Shown here: positions 16,180 through 23,876 of the stretch, one piece after another | Layout of the letters: each line of letters starts with the position of its first letter | How positions within the stretch are numbered: the stretch's first letter is position 1 | Assembly: GCF_030376605.1 (NCBI RefSeq) | Contig: NZ_JARRAE010000012.1 | Location: 1 to 64,000, forward strand | DNA length: 64,000 bases | Source: Pseudochrobactrum sp. sp1633 | Lineage (GTDB): Bacteria > Pseudomonadota > Alphaproteobacteria > Rhizobiales > Rhizobiaceae | Direction: 5' to 3' | Program-made: the position numbers and the translations under genes | Notes under the pieces: model-generated | What the model was told of the DNA's origin: nothing | Databases searched by the model: none | What the model saw: only the letters and a program-made list of their open reading frames with translations

Positions 16180-18072
16180 TCACAGACCAAGCGCCTGCAA
16201 CCGGTCATTCAGCTTTGCTGAGGTCAGCTCACCGATGACACGGTTATGCGTTTGCTCTTTTGCCGTTTGCGCTTCAAGGAACATCAGCGTTGGCGGGCCG
16301 GCAACATTAAAACGCTGCATCAGATCACGGCTGGCATCCGAATATTCGGTAATATCGGCCTTGATGAGTGTCAGATTGCCGAGCCTCGCCGCATATTCCG
16401 GTTTTTTCATCAGTTTTTCATTGGCCTTGCAGGTCACACACCAGTCTGCGGTGAAGTCAACCAGCACCGGCTTTCCGGTCGCCACGGCTTCGCTCATTGC
16501 CAGATCATATTCGGTTGTCGTTTTGACAATTTTGGCCTGTTGCACCGGTGTGCCCTGAGCAATCTGCGTGGCATTGCCCTGCAAAAAACCTAACGGCTGC
16601 CACGGATCGGTAGAGCCACCAGCAAAACCGACAAGCAGCAATGTTCCGTAAATCAGCGCAACAATACCGGTCGTTTTTTCCACCCGCATCAGCGGCGTGC
16701 TTTTGGTGCTCAACCGGTCGAATACGCCGAGAAACACACCACAGGCCAGCGCCGTAACAGCGAGCAGCAGCATGGCATTTTCATCCGACAGCAGGCGTAG
16801 CACCATATAGATCGCCAGCCCCAGAAACACGACGCCGAAAATCTGCTTGATCGTATTCAGCCAAGGGCCGGATTTTGGCAGGAATTTTGCTCCGAAAGTC
16901 CCAAAGATGATGAGCGGCACGCCCATGCCCAGCCCCAGTGCAAACAAGGCTGAAGCACCGCGCACGGCATCTCCGGTCTGCGCCACGTAAAGCAGAGCGG
17001 CGGCAAGCGGCGGAGTAACACATGGCCCGACAATCAGCGCGGAGCCAAAGCCCAGCAATAACGCGCCGGTGATTGCACCGCCTTTTGCCGATGTGCGGCG
17101 GCTGAAATAGTTCGTCCAGGCTTGCGGCAGCTGCAATTCGTAATAGCCGAACATAGAAAAGGCGAGTGCCACAAAAATCAGCGCCATGAATCCAAGCGCA
17201 TAAGGCGTTTGCAGTGCGGCCTGCAAATTATAGCCGGACCAGGATGCGGCAAAGCCAAGCAGAGCATAGGCAGCAGCCATTGCCACCACATAAGCCGAAG
17301 ACAGCACAAAGCCGCGCCCCGCTGAAAGCTTTTCACCGGAACGGGCAAGCATGCCCGACAGGATCGGGATCATCGGAAACACACAAGGTGTGAGCGCCAG
17401 CAACAGGCCGAAGCCGAAAAATGCAGCCAGCATGAGCGTGAAATTGGAGGCCAGCCATGTGCTGACTTCCTCTGCGCTCACATCTGTCAGGCTTGCGACA
17501 AATCCGGTTTCTGCCGGTGGCGTGCTTGTCTCAGCAAAAGAGGTGTCACCCAGTGACAAATCGGCGACCGGCAGATCAGCCTGCCCCAGCCCGCCAAAAC
17601 CGAGCGCGACCTTTGATATTTCCAGCGTTTGCAGATCAAGCGACTTTGTTACCGGCGGATAGCAGATGCTGTCCTCTTCACAACCCTGATAGCGGATCAG
17701 CACATGGCCGTCTTTTGGCAGGGCACTGTCTGCGACCTGTGCAAAGGCACGGTTATACAGAACCTCTGTGCTGCCGAAGTTCATATCCTCTTTGATAATG
17801 CCCTCAGTCACATCTGCTGGCAAAAGCGTGCCGTCCGGTTTCTCAACCTGTATCTTGTCGCGATACATATAAATCTTAGGTGCAATATTCCACTGCAGCT
17901 GCAACGCATTGTTCGCATCGCGCGCGACGGTCAGTTGCATAACCTCTTCAACACTGCGAACAGATTGTGCCTGCGCCTGAGGGGTAGCAAGAAAAGCAGC
18001 CGTCAAAACAACGGATAAAAAAGCGCTTAAAAAAACAAAGCTGAAAAGCTGTCTGTGAAAATATCGGAGCAT
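16180..18072 (-). CDS. dsbD: Thiol:disulfide interchange protein DsbD
   Basis: A 630-residue inner-membrane reductant relay with all three modules. After a signal segment (residues 1-36) comes the N-terminal DsbD-alpha domain with GCEEDSICYPP; a polytopic core with the cysteine pair in LTPCVFPMIPILSG and VGPCVTPPLAA; and a C-terminal thioredoxin domain with FTADWCVTCKANEK. It carries electrons from cytoplasmic thioredoxin to periplasmic partners. The DsbA-like gene just downstream is a likely client. It is divergent from a two-component system, and the shared region of 230 bases holds repeated CCTTRAGG boxes, so the pair may be regulated together. Confidence 0.93.
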   Translation of the reverse strand: MLRYFHRQLFSFVFLSAFLSVVLTAAFLATPQAQAQSVRSVEEVMQLTVARDANNALQLQWNIAPKIYMYRDKIQVEKPDGTLLPADVTEGIIKEDMNFGSTEVLYNRAFAQVADSALPKDGHVLIRYQGCEEDSICYPPVTKSLDLQTLEISKVALGFGGLGQADLPVADLSLGDTSFAETSTPPAETGFVASLTDVSAEEVSTWLASNFTLMLAAFFGFGLLLALTPCVFPMIPILSGMLARSGEKLSAGRGFVLSSAYVVAMAAAYALLGFAASWSGYNLQAALQTPYALGFMALIFVALAFSMFGYYELQLPQAWTNYFSRRTSAKGGAITGALLLGFGSALIVGPCVTPPLAAALLYVAQTGDAVRGASALFALGLGMGVPLIIFGTFGAKFLPKSGPWLNTIKQIFGVVFLGLAIYMVLRLLSDENAMLLLAVTALACGVFLGVFDRLSTKSTPLMRVEKTTGIVALIYGTLLLVGFAGGSTDPWQPLGFLQGNATQIAQGTPVQQAKIVKTTTEYDLAMSEAVATGKPVLVDFTADWCVTCKANEKLMKKPEYAARLGNLTLIKADITEYSDASRDLMQRFNVAGPPTLMFLEAQTAKEQTHNRVIGELTSAKLNDRLQALGL

Positions 18073-18119
18073 ATTATCCTGCGGATCGTGGAACTGTGCA
18101 TGTGATTAGATGATAAGTC

Positions 18120-18199
18120 GCCTTGAGGCTCATCCCAGAACCGTGGCGCCGTGTTATAATATGTATATTTATCTCATGACCTTAAGTCAGCCTTAAGGC
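18120..18199. promoter_or_regulatory. Candidate response-regulator boxes between dsbD and the two-component genes
   Basis: Two near-identical palindromes, GCCTTGAGGC (18120-18129) and GCCTTAAGGC (18190-18199), and an extra CCTTAAG at 18180-18186. The latter two CCTTAAG copies are exactly 11 bases apart, one helical turn, as expected for tandem binding of an OmpR-family regulator. Binding is inferred. Confidence 0.5.
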
Positions 18200-18302
18200 A
18201 GAAAAGTCAGGCTTGGCCAAGAATAGACCGCAAATCCGTTGCAGGTAAATATGGTTATGCAGCCCCTGAGAGAATACGGGCGGTGCGGCGCAGGAGAATG
18301 AT

Positions 18303-18962
18303 ATGCGAATTCTGGTAGTGGAAGATGATCCGGTTTTGTCAAACGGTCTTAAAGTGGGTCTTGGGCTGACCGGCGCGACTGTTGATCAGGTTGCCACTTG
18401 TGCCGATGCTCTGGTCGCACTCACGTCTTCCCGGTTTGATGCGATTGTGCTCGATCTGATGCTGCCGGACGGTTCCGGACTGGATGTGCTTAAGAAAATA
18501 CGCGCGGACAAAGACCAGACCCCGGTGCTGCTGCTCACTGCGATGGATGAAACATCAGACCGCATTACGGGGCTGGACAGCGGCGCGGATGATTATATGG
18601 GCAAGCCGTTTGATCTGGATGAGTTGGCCGCACGGATCAGAGCGATTGCGCGGCGCGGTGCGGGGCGTGCGCGCGCCGTTATGGTGGCCGGTCATGTGGA
18701 GCTTGATCCTTCAAGCCTCAATGCAAAAGTAAAAGGCCAGCGTGTGCCGCTGTCGCGCAGGGAATTTGCCGTTTTATCTGCGCTGATGGAAAGGCCGGGC
18801 ATTATCCGCTCCAAAAGCGATATTGAAGAAAGGCTCTATGGCTGGCAGGAGGAAGTGGAAAGCAATACTGTGGAAGTGCATATCCATAATCTGCGCAATA
18901 AAGTGGGGCGGGATGCGATTGAAACAATACGCGGCCTTGGCTACCGCATGCGGGTAACATAA
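18303..18962 (+). CDS. OmpR/PhoB-family response regulator
   Basis: A 219-residue two-domain regulator. The receiver domain has the acidic pocket EDD (residues 7-9), phospho-acceptor D51 in VLDLMLPDG, T79 and K101 in MGKPFDLDEL. The C-terminal winged helix contains VPLSRREFAVLSAL, SNTVEVHIHNLRNKVG and IRGLGYRM. AGGAG precedes the ATG by seven bases. The stop codon overlaps the kinase start by one base, so the two are co-translated. It probably controls its own operon and perhaps the divergent dsbD through the CCTTRAGG boxes upstream. Confidence 0.93.
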   Translation: MRILVVEDDPVLSNGLKVGLGLTGATVDQVATCADALVALTSSRFDAIVLDLMLPDGSGLDVLKKIRADKDQTPVLLLTAMDETSDRITGLDSGADDYMGKPFDLDELAARIRAIARRGAGRARAVMVAGHVELDPSSLNAKVKGQRVPLSRREFAVLSALMERPGIIRSKSDIEERLYGWQEEVESNTVEVHIHNLRNKVGRDAIETIRGLGYRMRVT

Positions 18963-20284
18963 TGACATCGCTGCATAAAAGACTGTTCATCATTCTTGTA
19001 ACCGCAACCGGTATTATCTGGGCTTGTGCGGTTGCGTGGACATATTTCAACAGTCGCAATCAGCTGGAAAATGTGCTCGACACCCGATTGCAGGAAGCCG
19101 CACGGATGGTGCACTCGCTCTTGGGCAATTCAGCGGGAATGAGTACGTCCAAAGCTATCAGCCTGCCCCATGCACATGGCAATTATGAGCGTTATCTTTC
19201 CTGCCAGATCTGGTCGCTGGATGGTGAGCTTGTCGGCAGTTCCACCGGCGCGCCGGATATCAAAATACATGGCAACACCACCGGCTTTTCGGATGAAGTG
19301 GTTGAGGGCGAGCTATGGCGTGTTTATACGATTGTTGATCCGGCAAAATCTGTGCGGATTATTGTGGCTGACCGGCTGGCTTTGCGCGACCGGCTTGTAA
19401 GTGATCTGATTAAAGGACTGCTTGCGCCGGTTATTCTGATCCTGCCATTGTTCGGGCTTCTGATCTGGGTGAGCCTTGGCCGTGGTTTGCGGCCGCTGCA
19501 TGAACTGGCTGATAAGGTGCGGCAGAAAGATGCCGATGATATGCGGCCGTTGCAGGCGACAAATATTCCTTCAGAAGTGAAACCGCTGGCCGATGCGCTC
19601 AACGGGCTTTTTGTTAAAGTAGAAGCCGCACGCCGCCATGAGCGTGAAGTCACTGCTTTTGCCGCCCATGAATTGCGCACACCCCTCGCCGGTCTGAAAA
19701 CGCAGGCGCAGATTGCCCTTGCCGCCGCCGATCCCGCGATTAAAGAAGGCGCATTGCAGCAAATCCTGCTCTCTGTTGACCGCACAACCCGTCTGGTGCG
19801 CCAGTTGTTGGCACTGGCAAAACTGGATGCCGATGCCTCCCCTGTTGTGACCGAAACGGTCAATCTCGGGCAGTTGGTCGAGGAGATCATTGCGCAAAAC
19901 CCCGTGAGTGGCCGAAAGGTTGCAAACATGATTGATCCGGCGCTCTACGACAGCACAATCGAAACAGACCGGCATAATCTGTCGCTGATGCTGCGTAACA
20001 TCTATGAAAATGCCACCCATTATTCACCGCAGGATGAGGTTATCCGTTGGGAGAGCCTGAAAACCGGCAACGGCATTATTGTGCGCGATTGCGGGCCCGG
20101 CGTCACAGAAGAGGAAGTGCCGTTGCTGACAACGCGCTTTTATCGCGGCAGCAACAAAAGCCAGACAGGAACCGGTCTGGGACTGACCATTGTGGAAACC
20201 GCGGCCAAACGCATTGGTGTGTTGTTCAGCCTGCGAAACCGCTCGGATCGCAAAGGCATGGAAGCTGAACTGCGCTGGACATAA
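18962..20284 (+). CDS. Membrane sensor histidine kinase
   Basis: A 440-residue kinase of the QseC/TctE type. Two membrane helices (about 6-28 and 154-172) flank a periplasmic sensor of about 125 residues that contains one cysteine (YLSCQIW). A HAMP-like linker leads to the dimerisation helix with H236 in AAHELRTPLAG, then the ATPase domain with N-box NIYENATHYS, G1 DCGPGVTEEE, F-box TRFYRG and G2 GTGLGLTIVE. It partners the preceding response regulator. The signal is not evident; proximity to dsbD hints at envelope redox or metal stress. Confidence 0.92.
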   Translation: MTSLHKRLFIILVTATGIIWACAVAWTYFNSRNQLENVLDTRLQEAARMVHSLLGNSAGMSTSKAISLPHAHGNYERYLSCQIWSLDGELVGSSTGAPDIKIHGNTTGFSDEVVEGELWRVYTIVDPAKSVRIIVADRLALRDRLVSDLIKGLLAPVILILPLFGLLIWVSLGRGLRPLHELADKVRQKDADDMRPLQATNIPSEVKPLADALNGLFVKVEAARRHEREVTAFAAHELRTPLAGLKTQAQIALAAADPAIKEGALQQILLSVDRTTRLVRQLLALAKLDADASPVVTETVNLGQLVEEIIAQNPVSGRKVANMIDPALYDSTIETDRHNLSLMLRNIYENATHYSPQDEVIRWESLKTGNGIIVRDCGPGVTEEEVPLLTTRFYRGSNKSQTGTGLGLTIVETAAKRIGVLFSLRNRSDRKGMEAELRWT

Positions 20285-20415
20285 TCTGGCGGTAAACAGC
20301 AGACACAAGTTCATGATTATAGAAGTTTAAATATATAAGAGTTAGAATGAAATAAGAGAAAACTGACGTATATTAGCGTTATTTGAAGAGATAATTATTT
20401 TGAAAGGAAAGATCA

Positions 20416-21663
20416 GTGAACCGGACAGGCAAGACTATCCTGTTTGTGCTGATTTTTCTTCTGTTCTGGGTCACGTTGACACCGTTTATGGATTTGCGTG
20501 ATCCGACTGTCCTGCTCGCACAGGAGCAGGGCAACGCGCTTCAGCAGCTTATATCCCTGTCGCTGTTCTTCATTTCCGGTCTTTATTTACTGGCAAACCG
20601 GCAGATCGCCTTCAAAATGCTGTCGCCACTGCTGATCATCCTGCTGTTCTGGCAGTTTATTACGGTCTTCACGTCTGATTATTCCGATATTGCATTCCGC
20701 CGGTATGTCTACAGCATCACAGTGATTGTGACCGCTATGGCATGGGTTATTCTGCCTGAAAATAAGCAGCATTTTCAGCGCATGCTGAAATATCTCAGCC
20801 TGTTCATTCTGGGATTGTCTTATTTCGGCGTGATTTTCATGCCGGAAGTTTCTATTCATAATGAAGCTGAAGTGCTGGAACTGATCAATGCCGGTTCGTG
20901 GCGCGGACATTTCTCTCATAAGAATATTGCAGGCCCTGCGATGATCGTGCTGATCATCTATAATCTGTATCTGCTGCGCAAAGATGATTATCTGATACCG
21001 GCGCTGAATATCGTGCTGGCCACAATTTTCCTGATCTTTTCAAACAACAAAACCTCCATCGGCCTGATTATTGTAGCCCTTCTGGTCGCCGAGGCTGTGC
21101 GTTTTGCGCGATTGCTGCCGCTGCAAATTCTGGCAGCACTCATCCCCATCGGATTGATGATGGTGCTGACGGTTGGCACAGTTGTGAGCCTGCCTGTGCA
21201 GGATTTTGTTACCGGACTGATTTCAGACCCGACCTTTACCGGACGCACCGAAGTCTGGAAATTTGCGCTTGAGCAATTGCGGGCGCATCCGTGGATCGGT
21301 TTCGGCTTTGATACATTCTGGAACATGTCCCATCTGGTGAATGGCGGCTATGAGATTGAAACATGGGCAGCATCAGCCGGACATGCGCATAACGGCTATA
21401 TCAATCTGATGGTGAGCACAGGGATTATCGGCGTAGGACTGTTTATCGTCTGGATGCTGTTTTGCCCGCTTCTGGATTATCACCGGTCGCAGAAAACCGG
21501 CAATGATACAGGGCTTGCAATGATGTATCTGCGCATCTGGGTGTTTATGATGCTCTATGCCAGTCTGGAATCGCCGTTTTTTGCCCCGCGCGGGCAGGTG
21601 TGGTTCTCACTCCTCGCAGCCGTTTTTGCACTGCGGCTGCATGCCCGCAGCAGAATCCAATAA
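20416..21663 (+). CDS. O-antigen ligase/polymerase-like membrane protein
   Basis: A 415-residue polytopic protein (about ten to twelve membrane helices) of the WaaL/Wzy/exopolysaccharide-polymerase superfamily. The large periplasmic loop signature GRTEVWKFALEQLRAHPWIG followed by FGFDTFW and then AGHAHNGYINLMVSTGI is clear. Such proteins join or polymerise undecaprenyl-linked glycans at the periplasmic face. It starts with GTG at 20416, preceded by AAGGA, 131 bases after the kinase gene. No glycosyltransferase genes are adjacent, so its glycan is unknown; it may be a target of the two-component system. Confidence 0.82.
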   Translation: MNRTGKTILFVLIFLLFWVTLTPFMDLRDPTVLLAQEQGNALQQLISLSLFFISGLYLLANRQIAFKMLSPLLIILLFWQFITVFTSDYSDIAFRRYVYSITVIVTAMAWVILPENKQHFQRMLKYLSLFILGLSYFGVIFMPEVSIHNEAEVLELINAGSWRGHFSHKNIAGPAMIVLIIYNLYLLRKDDYLIPALNIVLATIFLIFSNNKTSIGLIIVALLVAEAVRFARLLPLQILAALIPIGLMMVLTVGTVVSLPVQDFVTGLISDPTFTGRTEVWKFALEQLRAHPWIGFGFDTFWNMSHLVNGGYEIETWAASAGHAHNGYINLMVSTGIIGVGLFIVWMLFCPLLDYHRSQKTGNDTGLAMMYLRIWVFMMLYASLESPFFAPRGQVWFSLLAAVFALRLHARSRIQ

Positions 21664-21790
21664 ACAATCCTCCCTGCCGGTTGCTTATGTCCATCCGGAA
21701 TTTCGATCTGGATTAGCGTTTTTCCGGTTAAACCGTAATTTCTTAAACTTGAATCAGTTTCAGTTAAAATTATGCGCTCATTTTCAGATG

Positions 21791-21834
21791 TTAGAGCGAG
21801 TTTTGTGCGTTCAATGGGACGCCCGGCGCTCTAA
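21791..21834. repeat. Palindromic intergenic element (TTAGAGCG...CGCTCTAA)
   Basis: Perfect eight-base terminal arms, TTAGAGCG and CGCTCTAA, with an inner GCGT/ACGC pair. The architecture resembles dispersed short palindromic repeats found between genes in Brucella and other Hyphomicrobiales; whether other copies exist in this genome cannot be seen here. Confidence 0.5.
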
Positions 21835-21890
21835 TGATGATCTATTGGCACAATGTGATTAGTATTCATCACAAATGATTGTCGTTGTTG

Positions 21891-21919
21891 TTGACTAAGC
21901 TCAATTTTCAAACTGTATT
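21891..21919 (+). promoter_or_regulatory. Predicted promoter of the ThDP-enzyme gene
   Basis: TTGACT (21891-21896) and TGTATT (21914-21919) with 17 bases between them, a good match to the housekeeping sigma factor. The start would be near 21926, giving a leader of about 195 bases. Confidence 0.55.
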
Positions 21920-22120
21920 TCTGTGGTCTTATATCTGTGGGAGACAGGTTAGGGGCATGCTTCGAAAAAACGGACACGTTTTTTTCGGTACCAGCATGCA
22001 AAGGGAATGAACGGAGCATGCACTGCTCCGGACGGCAGTTAACCGTGATCAAGGTAATCCGGGGGGATGCCGGTACGGTTACAGGCACTGCAGGCGAACA
22101 TTATTGAGGAAATGTCGGCT

Positions 22121-23809
22121 ATGAATCATAAAAATAATCACCGGACAGGCGGAGAGATCCTGATTGATGCTTTGCGCATCAACGGCGTGGACAGAGCTTT
22201 CTGCGTGCCGGGTGAAAGCTATCTGGCAGCTCTCGATGCATTGCACGATGCAAAAGAGGAAATTGAGCTGATTGTCTGCCGTCAGGAGGGCGGTGCAACT
22301 TATATGGCGGAAGCCTATGGCAAACTCACTGGCAAGCCGGGGATTGCTTTTGTTACCCGCGGACCGGGTGCAACCAACGCATCGGTGGGCGTGCATACCG
22401 CATTTCAGGATTCCACCCCGATGATCCTGTTTATCGGACAGGTTGCCAGCGATCAGGTTGAACGCGAAGCCTTTCAGGAAGTGGATTATCGCCGCATGTT
22501 CGGCCAGATGGCCAAATGGGTTGTGCAGATTGATGATGTCGCCCGTATTCCGGAGCTGGTGTCTCAGGCGTTTCACCGCGCGGTCAACGGCCGTCCGGGT
22601 CCTGTTGTGGTGGCGCTACCGGAAGATATGCTGACCGCTCATGCCAGCGTTTCTGACGTTCCGGCACATAAAAAGGTAGAAATTTCTGCCGGTGCCGAGC
22701 AATTGCAGGAACTGACCGATCTTTTGAAACAGGCAGAACGCCCTGTGGTGATGCTCGGTGGCAGCGGCTGGAACAAGCAGGCTGTGGCCGATGTGGAATC
22801 CTTCTGCGCAGCCAACAATCTGCCGGTAACAACATCGTTCCGCTGTCAGGATCTCTATAATAATGCGCTGGCTAACTATGCCGGTGAATTAGGCACGTCT
22901 GCCAGCCCGAAACTGCTGCAAAGTGTCAAAAACAGCGATCTTTTGCTGGTGATTGGCGCACGGATCGGGGAAATGACCAGTGCCGGCTATACAATGGTCA
23001 ATATTCCGGTGCCAAATCAGAAACTGATCCATGTGCATAGCGGCGCGGAAGAGCTTGGCCGCGTTTATTACCCTACCCTGCCAATCAATGCGACAATGGC
23101 AGCCTTTGCCAAGCAATTGCGTGGTCTTGCCAAGATCAGCTCTGATAAATGGGCATCCTGGACAGCTGAGCTGAACAAGAATTACAACGATAATCTGCAA
23201 CATGCGCCAATTCCGGGCAATGTGCAGATGGGTGAAATCATGCAGTGGATGCGGGCAAATCTGCCTGAAGATACGATCATGACCACCGGCGCGGGCAACT
23301 ACACCGCATGGCCGCATCGTTTCTACCAGTATAAAACCTTCCGCACCCAGCTTGGTGCGACCAACGGCTCAATGGGCTATGGCGTACCGGCGGCGATTGC
23401 TGCCAAGCTGACCGACCGTGACCGCACAGTGATTGCTTTTGCCGGTGACGGCTGCTTCATGATGAATGGTCAGGAACTGGCAACGGCGATGCAATATGAT
23501 GCCCGCGTGGTGTTTATCGTTGTTAATAACGGCATGTATGGCACTATTCGCATGCATCAGGAACGCACCTATCCGGGCCGTGTTTCCGGCACCGCTCTTG
23601 CTAATCCGGACTTTGCAGCTCTGGCTCAGGCCTATGGCCTGCATGGCGAAGTGGTTGAAAATACCGGTGAATTTGCACCGGCTTTTGAGCGTTCCGTTGC
23701 CTCCGGTAAGCCTGCACTGATCGAAATCCGTATTGATCAGGAAGCAATTACACCGAAGATGACCCTGAGCGCGATGCGTGAACAGGCACTGGCTGCTCAG
23801 AAGGGCTAA
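22121..23809 (+). CDS. Thiamine-diphosphate-dependent enzyme, acetolactate synthase large-subunit-like
   Basis: A 562-residue ThDP enzyme with the three-domain POX/ALS plan. The N-terminal domain has the catalytic glutamate region CRQEGGATYMAEAYG and TRGPGATNASVG; the C-terminal domain has the ThDP/Mg motif starting GDGCFMMNGQELATAM and ending VVNN. It probably decarboxylates a 2-oxo acid, but no small regulatory subunit lies nearby, so a catabolic acetolactate synthase or a related carboligase is as likely as true IlvB. The ATG at 22121 suits the GAGG at 22106-22109 better than the ATG at 22112, which is only two bases from it. A long structured leader and a strong terminator (23831-23869) make it a single-gene unit. 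Confidence 0.85.
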   Translation: MNHKNNHRTGGEILIDALRINGVDRAFCVPGESYLAALDALHDAKEEIELIVCRQEGGATYMAEAYGKLTGKPGIAFVTRGPGATNASVGVHTAFQDSTPMILFIGQVASDQVEREAFQEVDYRRMFGQMAKWVVQIDDVARIPELVSQAFHRAVNGRPGPVVVALPEDMLTAHASVSDVPAHKKVEISAGAEQLQELTDLLKQAERPVVMLGGSGWNKQAVADVESFCAANNLPVTTSFRCQDLYNNALANYAGELGTSASPKLLQSVKNSDLLLVIGARIGEMTSAGYTMVNIPVPNQKLIHVHSGAEELGRVYYPTLPINATMAAFAKQLRGLAKISSDKWASWTAELNKNYNDNLQHAPIPGNVQMGEIMQWMRANLPEDTIMTTGAGNYTAWPHRFYQYKTFRTQLGATNGSMGYGVPAAIAAKLTDRDRTVIAFAGDGCFMMNGQELATAMQYDARVVFIVVNNGMYGTIRMHQERTYPGRVSGTALANPDFAALAQAYGLHGEVVENTGEFAPAFERSVASGKPALIEIRIDQEAITPKMTLSAMREQALAAQKG

Positions 23810-23830
23810 GCATTTACAGTTAAAATATAA

Positions 23831-23869
23831 GAAGCCCCCTGCCCTCCTCCGAAGAGGGCAGGGGGCTTC
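23831..23869. terminator. Strong bidirectional terminator
   Basis: A perfect 16-base-pair stem (23831-23846 with 23854-23869, starting GAAGCCCCC) and a seven-base loop, between the convergent ThDP-enzyme and flavin-oxidoreductase genes. Pyrimidine-rich sequence follows on the plus strand. Confidence 0.85.
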
Positions 23870-23876
23870 TCTTCTG

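Larger units (their letters stand above)
21664..22120. other. 457-base intergenic region with palindromic repeat, promoter and structured leader
   Basis: No gene seen. It holds, in order, an imperfect palindromic element (21791-21834), a well-formed promoter (21891-21919) and a leader of about 195 bases with several hairpins: CGAAAAAACG with CGTTTTTTTCG (21963-21987) enclosed by a GCATGC pair, and GGAGCA/TGCTCC (22013-22029). The folded leader suggests post-initiation control of the downstream ThDP enzyme. Confidence 0.6.

Noticed and set aside
22067-22120. Earlier start codons (22067, 22112) for the ThDP enzyme
   Set aside because: 22067 abuts a G-run and 22112 is two bases after GAGGA, too close for initiation; 22121 has workable spacing and begins just before the conserved domain.
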